Positions 47,279 to 59,498 of a stretch of DNA of 64,000 bases are shown in pieces. Every line of letters starts with the position of its first letter. Position 1 is the first letter of the stretch. The stretch covers positions 31,305,285 through 31,369,284 of the forward strand of contig CM034544.1 of NCBI GenBank assembly GCA_020002185.1, in the 5' to 3' direction. The translations under genes and the position numbers were made by a program. The notes beneath the pieces are model-generated. The model was not told where the DNA came from and did no database searches. It worked only from the letters and a program-made list of their open reading frames with translations. This DNA is from Paraescarpia echinospica. Its lineage: Eukaryota > Annelida > Polychaeta > Sabellida > Siboglinidae.

Positions 47279-48552
47279 GTGATCAAATATTGGTCAAATT
47301 AGACTGCTTGAACGTAATCAGCTAGAAACTGTAAGTAACACGGTGGTAACGTAATTTAATAATTAATATCGGTTTTTACATAAACAATCATATTATATTT
47401 TGCATATTTGCGTTTTAACTGTCTTTTTATGGCAAGGTCTTGATTGACCATGATGTTTTTAAATATAGAAACAGTGTGGGAAATAATCGACAATAACAAG
47501 ACATTGCTAACTGCAAGCTGTGTTTGTAACAACTCTCTATACCGTTTACATCATCACCAAAACCATGTCTAATATGTTGCATCTCACAAGCATGGTGTAG
47601 AACCTTCTGTTTGTAGTATATTCCTGTTAATACCCTCTTAATGCCACCACGTATCGCATTAGCAATTAACACACATTTCCGACATTAGGGCAACATCCAT
47701 ATACTATCACAAGCAAATGCGTTGTTGTTCTTTGAGCAACCTATTACATAGATACCTAACTGTGAGCCGGTTTGACGTCATAAAACGCACCCAGTCATAG
47801 AAACATGCTAATAACTGGAACACGTGCTGTTATTTAATACATGAGGTTGCTGACTGTATTCTCACTTGTTCCATTTTATTTATTGCAGGAGTATTGGATA
47901 ATATCACTGTAAATTGTTGCCGATTCAACGTCTCACCTGGATTGTGAATTACGTCAACGACCATTCTCGAAGAAGTGTTGACCGTGTCGACAACGTCACA
48001 CGTGAAGTCTTCAGGAAAGCAAACGTTTACTATCCAGAAATGCGGATGTTTCGGTGACTGCTAACCAACAAATGAAGGTGAACTTAGTATCACAACATAA
48101 ATCTACACCTATGAGTTCACGTTGACCATTATCATATACACGCAGCAATGAAGTGTAACAGGATGCAATGGGAGCGTATACACGTCAAATAGTTGCTTTG
48201 TTTTAGTACTTTTACAATGGACATTATGTAACATGAAAGCAAGGTAATGCACTTGAGATGTTCCGTCTACTATCAATACAAATGTGTAAATCGGCTTTAT
48301 TGCAGCCGTTCTACAAAAGAAGCCTCAACTCGAGTTGCAGCTGTCTCAACGTATAATATCGTGTGTTGAACTGCTGACTGAGTAAACACAATACGACATG
48401 AGGAGTTCAAGCTGGCGATTACAGCAATGTGAAATGTAGCACCCGGTAAATGTATGTTAACCCGAATCGAACTATACTTAGCACGCTGAGCAATTACCTG
48501 ATTTAAGTGAAACGTGTTTCTGACGTGATCCGGCCTCACCCAATGCCATGTG
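47279..48552 (+). other. Upstream region of the GPCR exon, possible 5' UTR
   Basis: No coding feature. Two plausible splice acceptors occur: a pyrimidine-rich stretch ending TTTATTGCAG at 48305, and a longer one ending TTTATTTATTGCAG at 47888. Either could open the exon that contains the start codon at 48553. In-frame stops (for example TGA at 48526-48528) lie between 48305 and the ATG, so this part is non-coding. Confidence 0.35.
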
Positions 48553-49009
48553 ATGGGAAACATGAGTGCGTTTCGCGGACATAATTACAACTTGACGCTC
48601 GCTGAAGGCAGACTCGACTCGGCCATCACTGACGCCGTCCAGCGGCCGGCAGTGGCGCCATTTGGTGACGAGCAGTTATCGGCGAGCAGCGTCGGTCGAT
48701 TAGCCTGCCTCGATCGCATGTGGATATCGTTACACAACGCCACATCCGGTAGTGTTGCACCACTACCAGAGCAGGCGACGGGCATCTGCGACAAAGATGG
48801 CGCCACCGAGATGGGGTTGAACTGGCACGTGTTGTTATTGTTGACGGTGGTTGTTGCCGGGGTAACGGGAAACGTGCTCGTGTGTATCGCGGTGTCGGTG
48901 GAGCGTAAGTTACAGAACATCACCAACTACTTCCTCGTGTCGCTCGCCGTCGCCGACCTCCTCGTCTCCCTCATCGTCATGCCTTGCAGCATCGTGCAGG
49001 AGTTCATGG
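48553..49009 (+). CDS. Serotonin 5-HT2-type GPCR, first coding exon (partial)
   Basis: The exon encodes 152 residues plus one base. The ATG at 48553 is the first after in-frame stops. Residues 1-90 are an extracellular N-terminus with four N-glycosylation sequons near the start and middle (NMS, NLT, NAT). TM1 is HVLLLLTVVVAGVTGNVLV with the conserved GN pair. The first cytoplasmic loop contains ERKLQNITNYF, and TM2 contains SLAVADLLVSLIVMP with the conserved aspartate. The loop word and TM2 are closest to invertebrate 5-HT2 receptors; a dopamine or other aminergic receptor is the alternative. Such receptors signal from the plasma membrane through G proteins (Gq for 5-HT2). The exon ends after EFMG at a GTAAGT donor (49010-49015), phase 1. 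The rest of the gene is not recognisable in the window and would lie beyond 64 kb or past the repeats. Confidence 0.88.
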
Positions 49010-49015
49010 GTAAGT
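49010..49015 (+). other. Splice donor GTAAGT of the GPCR exon
   Basis: A consensus-perfect donor follows ATGG at the end of TM2, splitting a glycine codon after its first base. The intron runs at least to the end of the window, since no TM3-TM7 coding sequence is found downstream on the plus strand. Confidence 0.8.
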
Positions 49016-49705
49016 GACGTCACTTCCGTTTCTTTGGTTTTTCATGATTTGCACCGAACATTCAAATAGTACCGCACTGTGTTGTTTCTCATAAACTATA
49101 CCCTGCCAGTGGCCATATTTCACAAGAATTAGTTAACCGGTCATTTGTTCAACAACTTAGTTATTCTCTTAGAATAACTAAGTCACATAAGCCAGTGAGC
49201 GGTTTATGACATCCATCTCTATATCCTCTACAATTTGTAAATATTTATTATGTGATGTTGTACATCTGTTGGCTCTTTCGTAGCTTTCCCTTCGTTCGAT
49301 TTTGTTTTAACGCGCGGCATTCAACAGACGTTGTCAGAGGATTTGCCGTACAGTCGGTCTTTATTGGACATATTTGTGACACAATTCTGTGGTGTGCTTA
49401 GACGTTGCACAATTATTTGGTCAGGAAACGTTCTAGATACTGTTAAACGCCTTTGTTATGTTTAGTGTTATCTATAATAGGAGTAGCCCGGTTATAACAC
49501 TGTATTCTTGGATGAACACGGATATCTTCCTTGCTTTCCTGATGAAACTGAGTTGGATGATCTGACACACACTACTAATGTATCTGAAGGAGCGGGGCCC
49601 TATGTGATCTGAGATTACTCGTATCCCCGAAAAACACGAATGTTATTTGTCTCATGGTAGTCATCCGCTGAGGGATTAACGATGGCCATGCTTGTACGAA
49701 CGCAA
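49016..49705. other. Intron sequence, nothing else seen
   Basis: AT-rich sequence inside the presumed first intron of the GPCR gene. It contains the near-palindrome TTAGTTATTCT followed by AGAATAACTAA at about 49148-49170, a small AT hairpin, and no coding feature. Confidence 0.4.
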
Positions 49706-49719
49706 GTGTGTGTGTACGA

Positions 49720-49757
<38 letters not shown>

Positions 49758-50049
49758 ATGTGTTTGTACGTGATTGTGCGTGTGTGTGCGTGTTTGTGCG
49801 TGTTTGTGCGTGCGTGTTTGTGCGTGTTTGTGCGTGCGTGTTTGTGTGTGCTTGTTTGTGTGTGTGCTTGTGTGTGTGTGCATGTGTGTGTGTGTTTGTG
49901 TGTGTGTGTTTGTGTGTGTGTGTTTGTGTGTTTGTGTGTGTTTGTGTGTGTGTGTTTGTTTGTGTGTGTGTGTGTGTGTGAGGGTGTGTATGTGATTGTG
50001 TGTGTTTGTGTGTGATTTTGTGTGTGTGAGGGTTTGTGTGTGTGAGGGT

Positions 50050-50136
<87 letters not shown>

Positions 50137-50143
50137 TGGTTGT
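49706..50143. repeat. Long impure TG microsatellite
   Basis: (TG)n with regular TTTG, CGTG and GAGG interruptions, becoming a pure TG run at about 50060-50133. Long frames on both strands here are products of the repeat. Confidence 0.92.
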
Positions 50144-50246
50144 GGGTCCGTCAGCTCTGGTATGACGAGTCTGGTAGGGTGACTGATTGTATAGAGGTGT
50201 ACTGTTAGTCCTTCCTATGATAAATACCATAAATCAGTCACATTGT

Positions 50247-50430
50247 TAGAACTCAGAACTCAGAATAAATTTATTTTACCTATAAATACGATACATATAC
50301 GACGAATAACGTAAGTAATAGATAAGGTCGGGTGACTCCCATTAAGATATATAATATCGCTAGCACAGGAGCCACCCCACAAATATAAACAACAACAAAA
50401 TTGCCATGACACAAATCAGAATAGCATATG
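50247..50430 (-). mobile_element. Isolated LINE 3' tail
   Basis: A region ending (minus strand) in TTCTGAGTTCTGAGTTC. It contains GGTCGGGTGACTCCC and GGAGCCACCCCACAAAT, similar in order to GGTCAGGAGAATCC and GGAGCCACCTTTTG in the 3' UTR of the LINE at 50482-53830. It looks like a 5'-truncated insertion of a related element. Confidence 0.55.
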
Positions 50431-50792
50431 ACTTGTTTTTATAGTTGATAATTACTCAGTATAGCAACATACATATATGATACAAGAAGAAGAAGAAGAA
50501 TTTGTTTTATTTGACCCAGACATTTCAAATAATTCATACAATACATCCATGTCAAAAAAATTAAATAATACAAATATATAACCTTATAGTAAACATTGCA
50601 TAATGTATGATAAATAACAAAAAGTAGGGTCAGGAGAATCCTCTAAGACTATGGTAGTCGCTATCGAGGAGCCACCTTTTGTAATAAAACTTTAACTGAA
50701 TCAATACATCACCTAATCAAATTCTTCTAGAATAAGAAGAAGAAAAAAAATATATATGTATGCATGTGTGTAGTGTGAGCAATCTTACATGC

Positions 50793-51455
50793 TTATTGAG
50801 TTTGTCGTTTAGGCACTGTTTTGTACTGTATCAAGTTGACAGGTGGTTGTCGGTTCTTAATTTTGCATACATATATAGCAATTTTGCCTGGTGCATGTTT
50901 CTTGATAGTTTTGTAAAAAATAAAGTTTAACATACTTGGCAAATCCTTGTGAACTGTGTGTACTAAGCTTTTCTTTGACAATATCAGGAATGTTATTTAG
51001 TAAAAGTGGTAAATTATGCCTAAGGCATTTCTTAGCAAATTCATGTTTAATTTTATAAATGTATATTTTATTCTTGACTCTTGTATCGTGATTATGTACC
51101 TCATAGTTAAACATTATCCTCCAGTTTTGTAAATAAACTGGTAAGTCATTGTGTAAATATTTATAGTAAAATTTTAATTGTTGTAATTTAAGAATGTCAT
51201 CTACTTTTAACAAATTGAGTTTTTTGTGAAGTGGTTCTGTGTGGGAAGTATAATTACTTAAGGTAATAATTCTCAGGGCTTTTTTTGAAGTTTTATTATT
51301 CTATTTGATTGAAAGCCCCATGCCATGATGCAATAATTAATGTGTGGCACTATTAAAGAATTATATAATATTATTTTAATATGAAGAGGTAACACATGTT
51401 TCAATTTATTTAAAATGCCAATTTTGTTAGAACAAGCATTTGATATTTTTTTCAA
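50793..51455 (-). pseudogene. LINE D C-terminal region
   Basis: Segments in three frames: HVLPLHIKIILYNSLIVPH and NYCIMAWGFQS; then LQQLKFYYKYLHNDLPVYLQ and VHNHDTRVKNKIY, the usual Jockey/CR1-like C-terminal words; and a short tail ending near 50793. Confidence 0.8.
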
Positions 51456-51954
51456 TGTGCTTTTTCCAGTTTACATTTGTATCTGTAATTAAACCCAAAA
51501 AATTAAATTCTTTGACTTGTTCAATATTTACATTGTCTATCTTCAGAGTAAGTGTCTGTATATTTTTCTTTGCCTTTTGAAATGTCATATATTTCGATTT
51601 TGCTATGTTTAGCGATAATTTATTTATTTTGAGCCATTCATTTATTTTTAAAAGTTCTTCATTTATTAATGATTCTAAATTTTCGTCATGTATGTTATCG
51701 CTGACAGTGTTTAGTGTACTTGATAGAGTTGTATCGTCCGCATAAATTATGAAATTAAACATTTTACTGGTTTGTGCAAAATCATTGATATATATTATGA
51801 ATAACAGGGGTCCTAAGATTGAACCTTGTGGTACACCTGTTGTTATTGATAACATATTTGATTTTATATTGTCAATTTCCGTATATTGTTTACGATTTGT
51901 TAGGTAACTGCTGAATAAGTTCAGATGTGTTCCATGTATACCAAAATATTTCAA
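51427..51954 (-). pseudogene. LINE D RT core with intact catalytic motifs
   Basis: A 175-residue frame with LNLFSSYLTNRKQY, GVPQGSILGPLLFIIYINDF and IIYADDTTL, so the VPQGS and YADD motifs are intact, followed by INEWLKINKLSLNIAKSKYM and FNFLGLITDTNVNW. The preceding motif A region lies at about 52130-51960 in another frame. Confidence 0.88.
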
Positions 51955-52230
51955 TTTGTCAATTAAATTAAATGGTCAATGGTATCAAAGATTTTGGAAA
52001 GATCTAGGTAAATATTAATGGGTATTTCATCCTTATCCAGTTTGGTTATTATTCTATCTATTAATTCTAGTGCTGCGTATTCAGTTGAATGTTTAGGTCG
52101 GATTCCATACTGATGATAAAAAAAAGCTTAGAGTCTTTTAAATAAGATGATAATTGGTCAAAAATTATTTTTTCAAGTACTTTTGAAATAGCTGGTAGAA
52201 GAGATATGGGTCTATCATTATTGAATACTG

Positions 52231-53118
52231 CTAGCTCACCTTAGCAATTTTTAGTTTATCAGGGAATATTCCTGTGGTTAATACTTGATTTGTTAATAAA
52301 GTTAAAGATTTGGTTAGTGCAGGTTCAAGCATTTTTAGCAGTTTGGTATAGGGACCATCACATCCGCAGCTATTTTTGTTGGGTAGATTAATTATTGTTC
52401 TCTTTATGGTATCTTCTTCAACATATTTAAATGTAAAATTACAGTTTACTATTTTATTTAGATAATATAAATGATCATGAATGCCTTTGTATTTAATATC
52501 ATTAGCCAGATTACTACCTATATTGGTAAATAATGTATTGAATTTAGTTGCAATTTCTAATTTGTCTGCCACAATAGAATCGGATTCTTTAAAATATTTT
52601 GGATATGATTGATTAATTTTATGTTTAGACAGGATTTCAATTATAGTTTTCCAAGTGTTTTTTATATCAAATTTAAATTGATTAAAACACTTGTCAAAAT
52701 ATGATTGCTTTGCTTTGCGAAAACTTCTTTTCAAAATACTATTGTATGTTTTTAGATTAATCAATAATACGCCATATTCAGAAGATTCAGGGTTTGTGAT
52801 TTTTAATTGTTTGTAAAGTTTGTCTCTGTATCGTATTGAGGTTAGCAAGCCTTGAGTTATCCATGTAGATTTTTTATGTTTATATTTATTAAATTTCACT
52901 AATTTGCTAGTCATATATTTATTTTTAGCTTGATTTATTTCATTGATGATCATGTTATAATTATGGTTTGGATCAGCATTTGAACTTGTATCTAATTTTG
53001 TATGTATTTCAGAAGAGATTATATCATTTCTGACTTTTAACATAGCCTCTTTATTTTGTACATTAACTCGTATAAGTGTTGTAGTATGTTCCTCTTTTAG
53101 AGCAGTGTTCATAAGCAT
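52231..53118 (-). pseudogene. LINE D linker and RT N-terminal region
   Basis: A 295-residue open frame: Lys-rich linker (WITQGLLTSIRYRDKLYKQL, FRKAKQSYFDKCFN) typical between EN and RT, then RT entry motifs (LPNKNSCGCDG, NQVLTTGIFPDKLKIAKV). The frame is lost just before the next RT motif and continues elsewhere. Confidence 0.85.
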
Positions 53119-53186
53119 AAAATATAGTTGATGATCAGAAATTTTTTAAATTAATATTCCTGCTGTACTTTACAAAATATGCTTTG

Positions 53187-53826
53187 TTAAATTACAAAAA
53201 AATTATCAATAAGTGTGCCAGTACATGTTGTGAACCTTGTAGGAAGAGTAATTTGGGGGAAGAGACTAAATGAAGTTAACATGTCAAAGAATGTGCTACA
53301 GTGTTGTTGCTCGTTTATTTTTAGCATATTTATATTGTAGTTCCCTGCAAGAATAAGGTTGTTGTTTTGATGATGTTGCACAGATGACAGGACCATTGTA
53401 AATTCATTTATAAATTCGTTATAGTTTTCAGTTAAAGGCCTTGGTGGTCGGTATATATTTCCTATTGTGACTGTCTGCGATAAGCCTCCTCCATTTACTT
53501 GTATTATTTGTCCCTCCCATTGTTCATATATATTTAATTTCATCTTTACTTCATAATCTAAGTGTTTATCTATATATATATATTAATAATCCCCCTTTGG
53601 TGCTGCAACTTTTTCCTTGGGATATACAGTCATATCCATTTAATTGAATTAGTGATAAGTCATCATTATTAGATAACCAGTTCTCTTGGAGACATATTAT
53701 GCTAAATTTAAAATTTAAGGAAGACAAGTCATTTATAAATGCCTCGAGCTCACTAAACTTTGCAATAATGGACTGTATATTTGAGCTTAGGATACTGAAA
53801 TGTTTATTATTGTTTTGAACTAACAA
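53187..53826 (-). pseudogene. LINE D endonuclease region
   Basis: Two frame segments: 53826-53566 with FSILSSNIQSIIAKFSELE and ICLQENWLSNNDD, where the catalytic QENW motif is intact; and 53543-53187 with GNIYRPPRPLTENYNEF and LILAGNYNINML, where the usual G-D-F-N is changed to GNYN. The changed acidic residue and the frameshift indicate inactivity. Confidence 0.82.
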
Positions 53827-53865
53827 ATAAAAAATTTCAAAATCATAATATGACGATCGGCGAGA

Positions 53866-55815
<1,950 letters not shown>

Positions 55816-55816
55816 T

Positions 55817-55860
55817 GAGATGGGCAAGGTCAGTGGTCCATACGTTTATTTTTTAATATT
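55817..55860. mobile_element. Fragment of a hAT-like element
   Basis: GGGCAAGGTCAGTGGTCCATACG followed by TTTATT closely matches the segment near 55953-55990 inside the adjacent hAT-like element. It is an older fragment of the same family lying just left of the newer copy. Confidence 0.6.
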
Positions 55861-55908
55861 GATTATTATTAAAAAATATTATGTTACGAATACATATACA
55901 TTCTAATT

Positions 55909-56873
55909 CAGGGGTCGGCAACCATTTTGGATGGACGGCCAAATAATTGACTTGGGCTAGGTCAGCGGGCCACACATTTATTTCTGATAATTGGTTTTCA
56001 TTAGTCCTATCTTCTCTTCTAGGAAACCTATATAGTATGTTATGATGCTTAGGACATAGGCCCTATATATAGTATATACAGAGGCATTCTAGCTTATATG
56101 CGTTCATGCTGAACTTACACATTTTGACAGTATATATATATATATATGTAAAGAGTTGTTATTATTGAGAAATGTGAATGGTTAATTTTAACAAATGTAC
56201 TATTTGTATACAGATTATTCAAGTTCCGCGTAGTGGTCATGCAACTGTGCGAACGAGTGTTCCACATCCAAGTTAGCGTGGCGCGTGCGATCAGTTTAAG
56301 AAACTGTTCCATCGATAAGTGCGTTTGCTTGCAAGATACACCTCACTAAATGTCACTTTGAATGCCACTGAGCCACATTGCATTTTGGAGAACTTTGGAG
56401 AAAATGAAAACTCGCAGATGCTCCTAGGGGTGAGCAAAGTCGGGTAGGCCTTACCTCTGGAAACATCTGCACCACGAACAAGGTAATTCCATATCTCATC
56501 TCGTGCACGGAACCCTGCATGACCTCTCGACTAAGCCATCGCTCTTCGCAGTAGTATAGGCAGTATTGCGCTGCTGGGGGTGTTGGCCACGATCGCGAAC
56601 GTAGTTCACGGTCTTCTCGACAGGGCTCAGTACCTTGTACATTTCCATTGTTTTGCTGCACATGCTTTCTTGTAGGATACATGATGCAGTCGGCCTGAAC
56701 AAATTCGCAGTGGCACCTGCATTGTGTCGAACGTTTCCAATCAGCGAAAACAACTCCTTTTGTTCCTCCTCCCACGGAAGGTGTGCCACGAGGGTTGCAT
56801 TGTATGCAGTTTCGTTTTTGAAATGGTTTCGCGGGCCGCAGTTGGCCCGCGGGCTGCAGGTTGCCGTCCCCTG
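55909..56873. mobile_element. hAT-like non-autonomous DNA transposon, copy 1
   Basis: Ends are CAGGGGTCGGCAACC (55909-55923) and GGTTGCCGTCCCCTG (56859-56873): inverted repeats with 14 of 15 matching and the CAGGGG...CCCCTG form of many hAT elements. The subterminal GGCCCGCGGGC blocks near the right end are also common in animal hATs. The flanking 8-mers are TTCTAATT and TTATAGCT (5 of 8 equal), a weak target duplication. It is 965 bp, with no transposase motif in any frame. It contains a short TA run at 56132-56150. Confidence 0.78.
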
Positions 56874-57217
56874 TTATAGCTCTTGTCCATTTACATTTAA
56901 CATAACTTGTGGGCAGCGTAGACCCTATAAGATAAAAACAATGATTTAGAGTTACCAATTATCAAGGTTTAATTTTGCTAAATTGAGAGTTAAAAAGTAC
57001 CTGTTATTCACGGTCCGTGTTGTTGGCATGCACCTGACATTTTGACTAGTCTGGCGCCTGGTATTGTTGCTGCGCCACGAAGTGCCCCACTTCTAGCTGC
57101 AGATTTGTTCCTGCGAGCTTCAGTGTGCCGTACACGTGTCCGTCGGTTAGTTGCGTTAACGTTTTGCATTTCACGGAATTTTCATCGAGCGCATAGTCCA
57201 AAGAGACAAGCAATGAA

Positions 57218-57975
57218 ATGTCGTGTTTGATCTGTTTAAGAAACTGTCACATCGGCATCTGTGTGTGGTAGAACTCTCATTGGATGTCACTTTGAGTGTC
57301 GCAGAGCACCTTGCAGTCTGGTGAACTTTATCTTCGCGCTAGGATGGTAAACTTCATCTACACAGCATCTGGCTCAATGACGACTTCCATCTGGAATGTA
57401 CTGTAAAATAAGAGAAACTGCAAGGTATGATAATGATATATGTAAAACGCTGCGCAAGTCCCGTCTCAGCAGCCCAACGAACGCTACGTACGTGTCCGGC
57501 TTTTATAGGTGGTTCGTTTTCCATGAGTGTTGTGAAATGCAAGCATTTGTCTCCCACTATAGCAACTTGATCATGAAAGCGGTAACGAACTGGATAAAGC
57601 AAACTGGAAGAATTCTTTGATTCGATGTTCTGGTTCCTTGAGTTGAACATTCAGGAGATTGCGATGCACCGTGTGTCAATAAGAAATCGCACATGCATGG
57701 TTCTGGATATTCAATGATTTGCCACTGAGGCTTTCAAGGGGATGATGCAATAGGCCCTGAAGAACTTTTCTGAGGTTTATGCATCGTGTCGAACCATTCC
57801 CCTAAACAAAACAACTTAATGGTTTAGATTTGAATTTTTCTCCCACGGAAGGTGCACCATGCATGTCGTCATCCCGCGGGCCGCATTGTGTGCAATCTCG
57901 CTGTTAGTCCGTGGGCCGCATGAAATAGCTTCGCGGGCCACAGTTGGCCCGCGGGCCGCAAGTTGCCGACTCACG
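57218..57975. mobile_element. hAT-like element, copy 2 (partial)
   Basis: Shares several blocks with copy 1 in the same order: TTTAAGAAACTG, GATGTCACTTTGA, CTCCCACGGAAGGTG and the right end GTTGGCCCGCGGGC, followed by AAGTTGCCGA. The outermost TIR bases (CCCCTG) have decayed, and the CA microsatellite begins 15 bp beyond. The left end could not be placed. It has a longer interior than copy 1 between the shared blocks. Confidence 0.7.
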
Positions 57976-57989
57976 AATTACATGATCAC

Positions 57990-58188
<199 letters not shown>

Positions 58189-59498
58189 CGGTTGACGTCA
58201 AATTTCTTATGGTTGCGATCGGGTCAATTGGTACATGTGTATTAAAAACGAAGATCCAATTTGTTATTAATCAGGGACCGTAAGATACCCGCGATATTAA
58301 GTATTCAAGATAGTCACCCGGAATAAGCACTATTTTCCGCTAAATGGAGAAGGCATACTAACATTTAGTCAGATATAATACGTGTGGATGTGTAAGCGAC
58401 AACGGTGTCAATCAATACCTCAGGGAGAGCTGGCTGTCTGACGATCTACCTGCTGACGCGGCGGCGTGATTTAGCGGCTGGTGCAACCCCTGTCTCTCTC
58501 CGCCGCCTCTCTCCGCCGCCCTATCGGTTTCATCTAAAGCAATGAGAGAGGAAGGAGTTGAGAGATGCACCTTCATTAATCTTCATTTCCCAGATGTTTT
58601 ATTTAGTTTACTTCTTCATCGATATCCAGTTTGTCGATGGCCGGCATCCACTCGGGCCGTTCTCGCATGTCGGTCAATGTAATGGCGTTGTGCAATTCGG
58701 AAATAGTTCGCATTTAGGACTTTATTTATATTGATGAAAACGGTCAGTTTGTGCAATGCAGTATGGAGTCCTTAATATTGATTACAATAAATCACAATCT
58801 GCCGAGTAGAATACATCTGTGAGTCGACATTATACTAGAATAAAGCCTCCTTCGCAAAGAGTGCCTAGCGTGTACATCAGTAAGATACGTTTGTCACCGA
58901 AGCAAGAAACAACCGTTTGATATATGTTATTTAATTGTTATGTATGCGCGCTGGGTGGGGCTTCGGGATATCGTCGTAGTGAGAGCCAGAAGCACCGATG
59001 TATTCCCGAAGTAACAGCAACATCGGAAACACAGATTCACAAATCAGCTATCACATGGTACGTGACACAAAAGAGTAACATAGTAGACTGGTAGGGGAGA
59101 GCATTCTAGACATGCATTCGAGCTGGAGAACAAGAGGCTTTAAAAAAGCGATCTGGATCAGAAAAAAACCCAAAGTCAGCATGAATAGAGATGAGAGCCG
59201 ACTCTCGAATATCTACTATGATCTCATGAATAGCCACGCCGGGTGGGTCGGAGGGCAGACACCAGAGTGACACGTCTGCGCGGAATGGTTACAGTGGCGC
59301 CATCTAGCGGTAGTCGTCTGATGAAGATTGCGTACAGCAGTCAAAACGCCATAGTCAAAAGACAAACTTAATGTGGAATGAATAAAAAAATGTCGATGCA
59401 GCCACATCCGAATAGGATTTTTGGATAAAACAAAAAGACCAGTTAGTTTTTAGATACCGACTCCGCAATAGTCGAACGGATAAATTGGGCACGAGGAC
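58189..59498. other. Unique sequence, no gene seen
   Basis: No supported coding feature. CTCTCTCCGCCGC is repeated twice near 58497-58520. A CTCF-like motif lies at 59295-59310. Confidence 0.4.
59295..59310 (-). promoter_or_regulatory. Possible CTCF-type binding motif
   Basis: On the minus strand the site reads CCGCTAGATGGCGCCA, which follows the conserved bilaterian CTCF core (CCRCNAGRKGGCRS). A match of this length by chance is possible in 64 kb; function is not shown. Confidence 0.35.

Larger units (their letters stand above)
50482..53830 (-). mobile_element. LINE family D, nearly full length, AT-rich
   Basis: Minus-strand non-LTR retrotransposon with endonuclease (53.8-53.2 kb), linker and RT (53.1-51.4 kb) and C-terminal domain (51.45-50.79 kb). 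Its 3' UTR ends at a short (TTC)n tail on the minus strand at 50484-50497. RT motifs are intact but the frame is broken several times. Coding sequence is strongly AT-rich, unlike families A-C. The proteins resemble CR1/Jockey-like LINEs of cnidarians and molluscs; the clade is not certain. Confidence 0.87.

Noticed and set aside
48585..48926. 113-residue minus-strand ORF over the receptor exon
   Set aside because: It is the antisense shadow of the 5-HT2-like exon, which has clear TM motifs on the plus strand.
56353..56958. 201-residue minus-strand ORF as a hAT transposase remnant
   Set aside because: It lacks any hAT catalytic or dimerisation motif I recognise and spans the element's right end.
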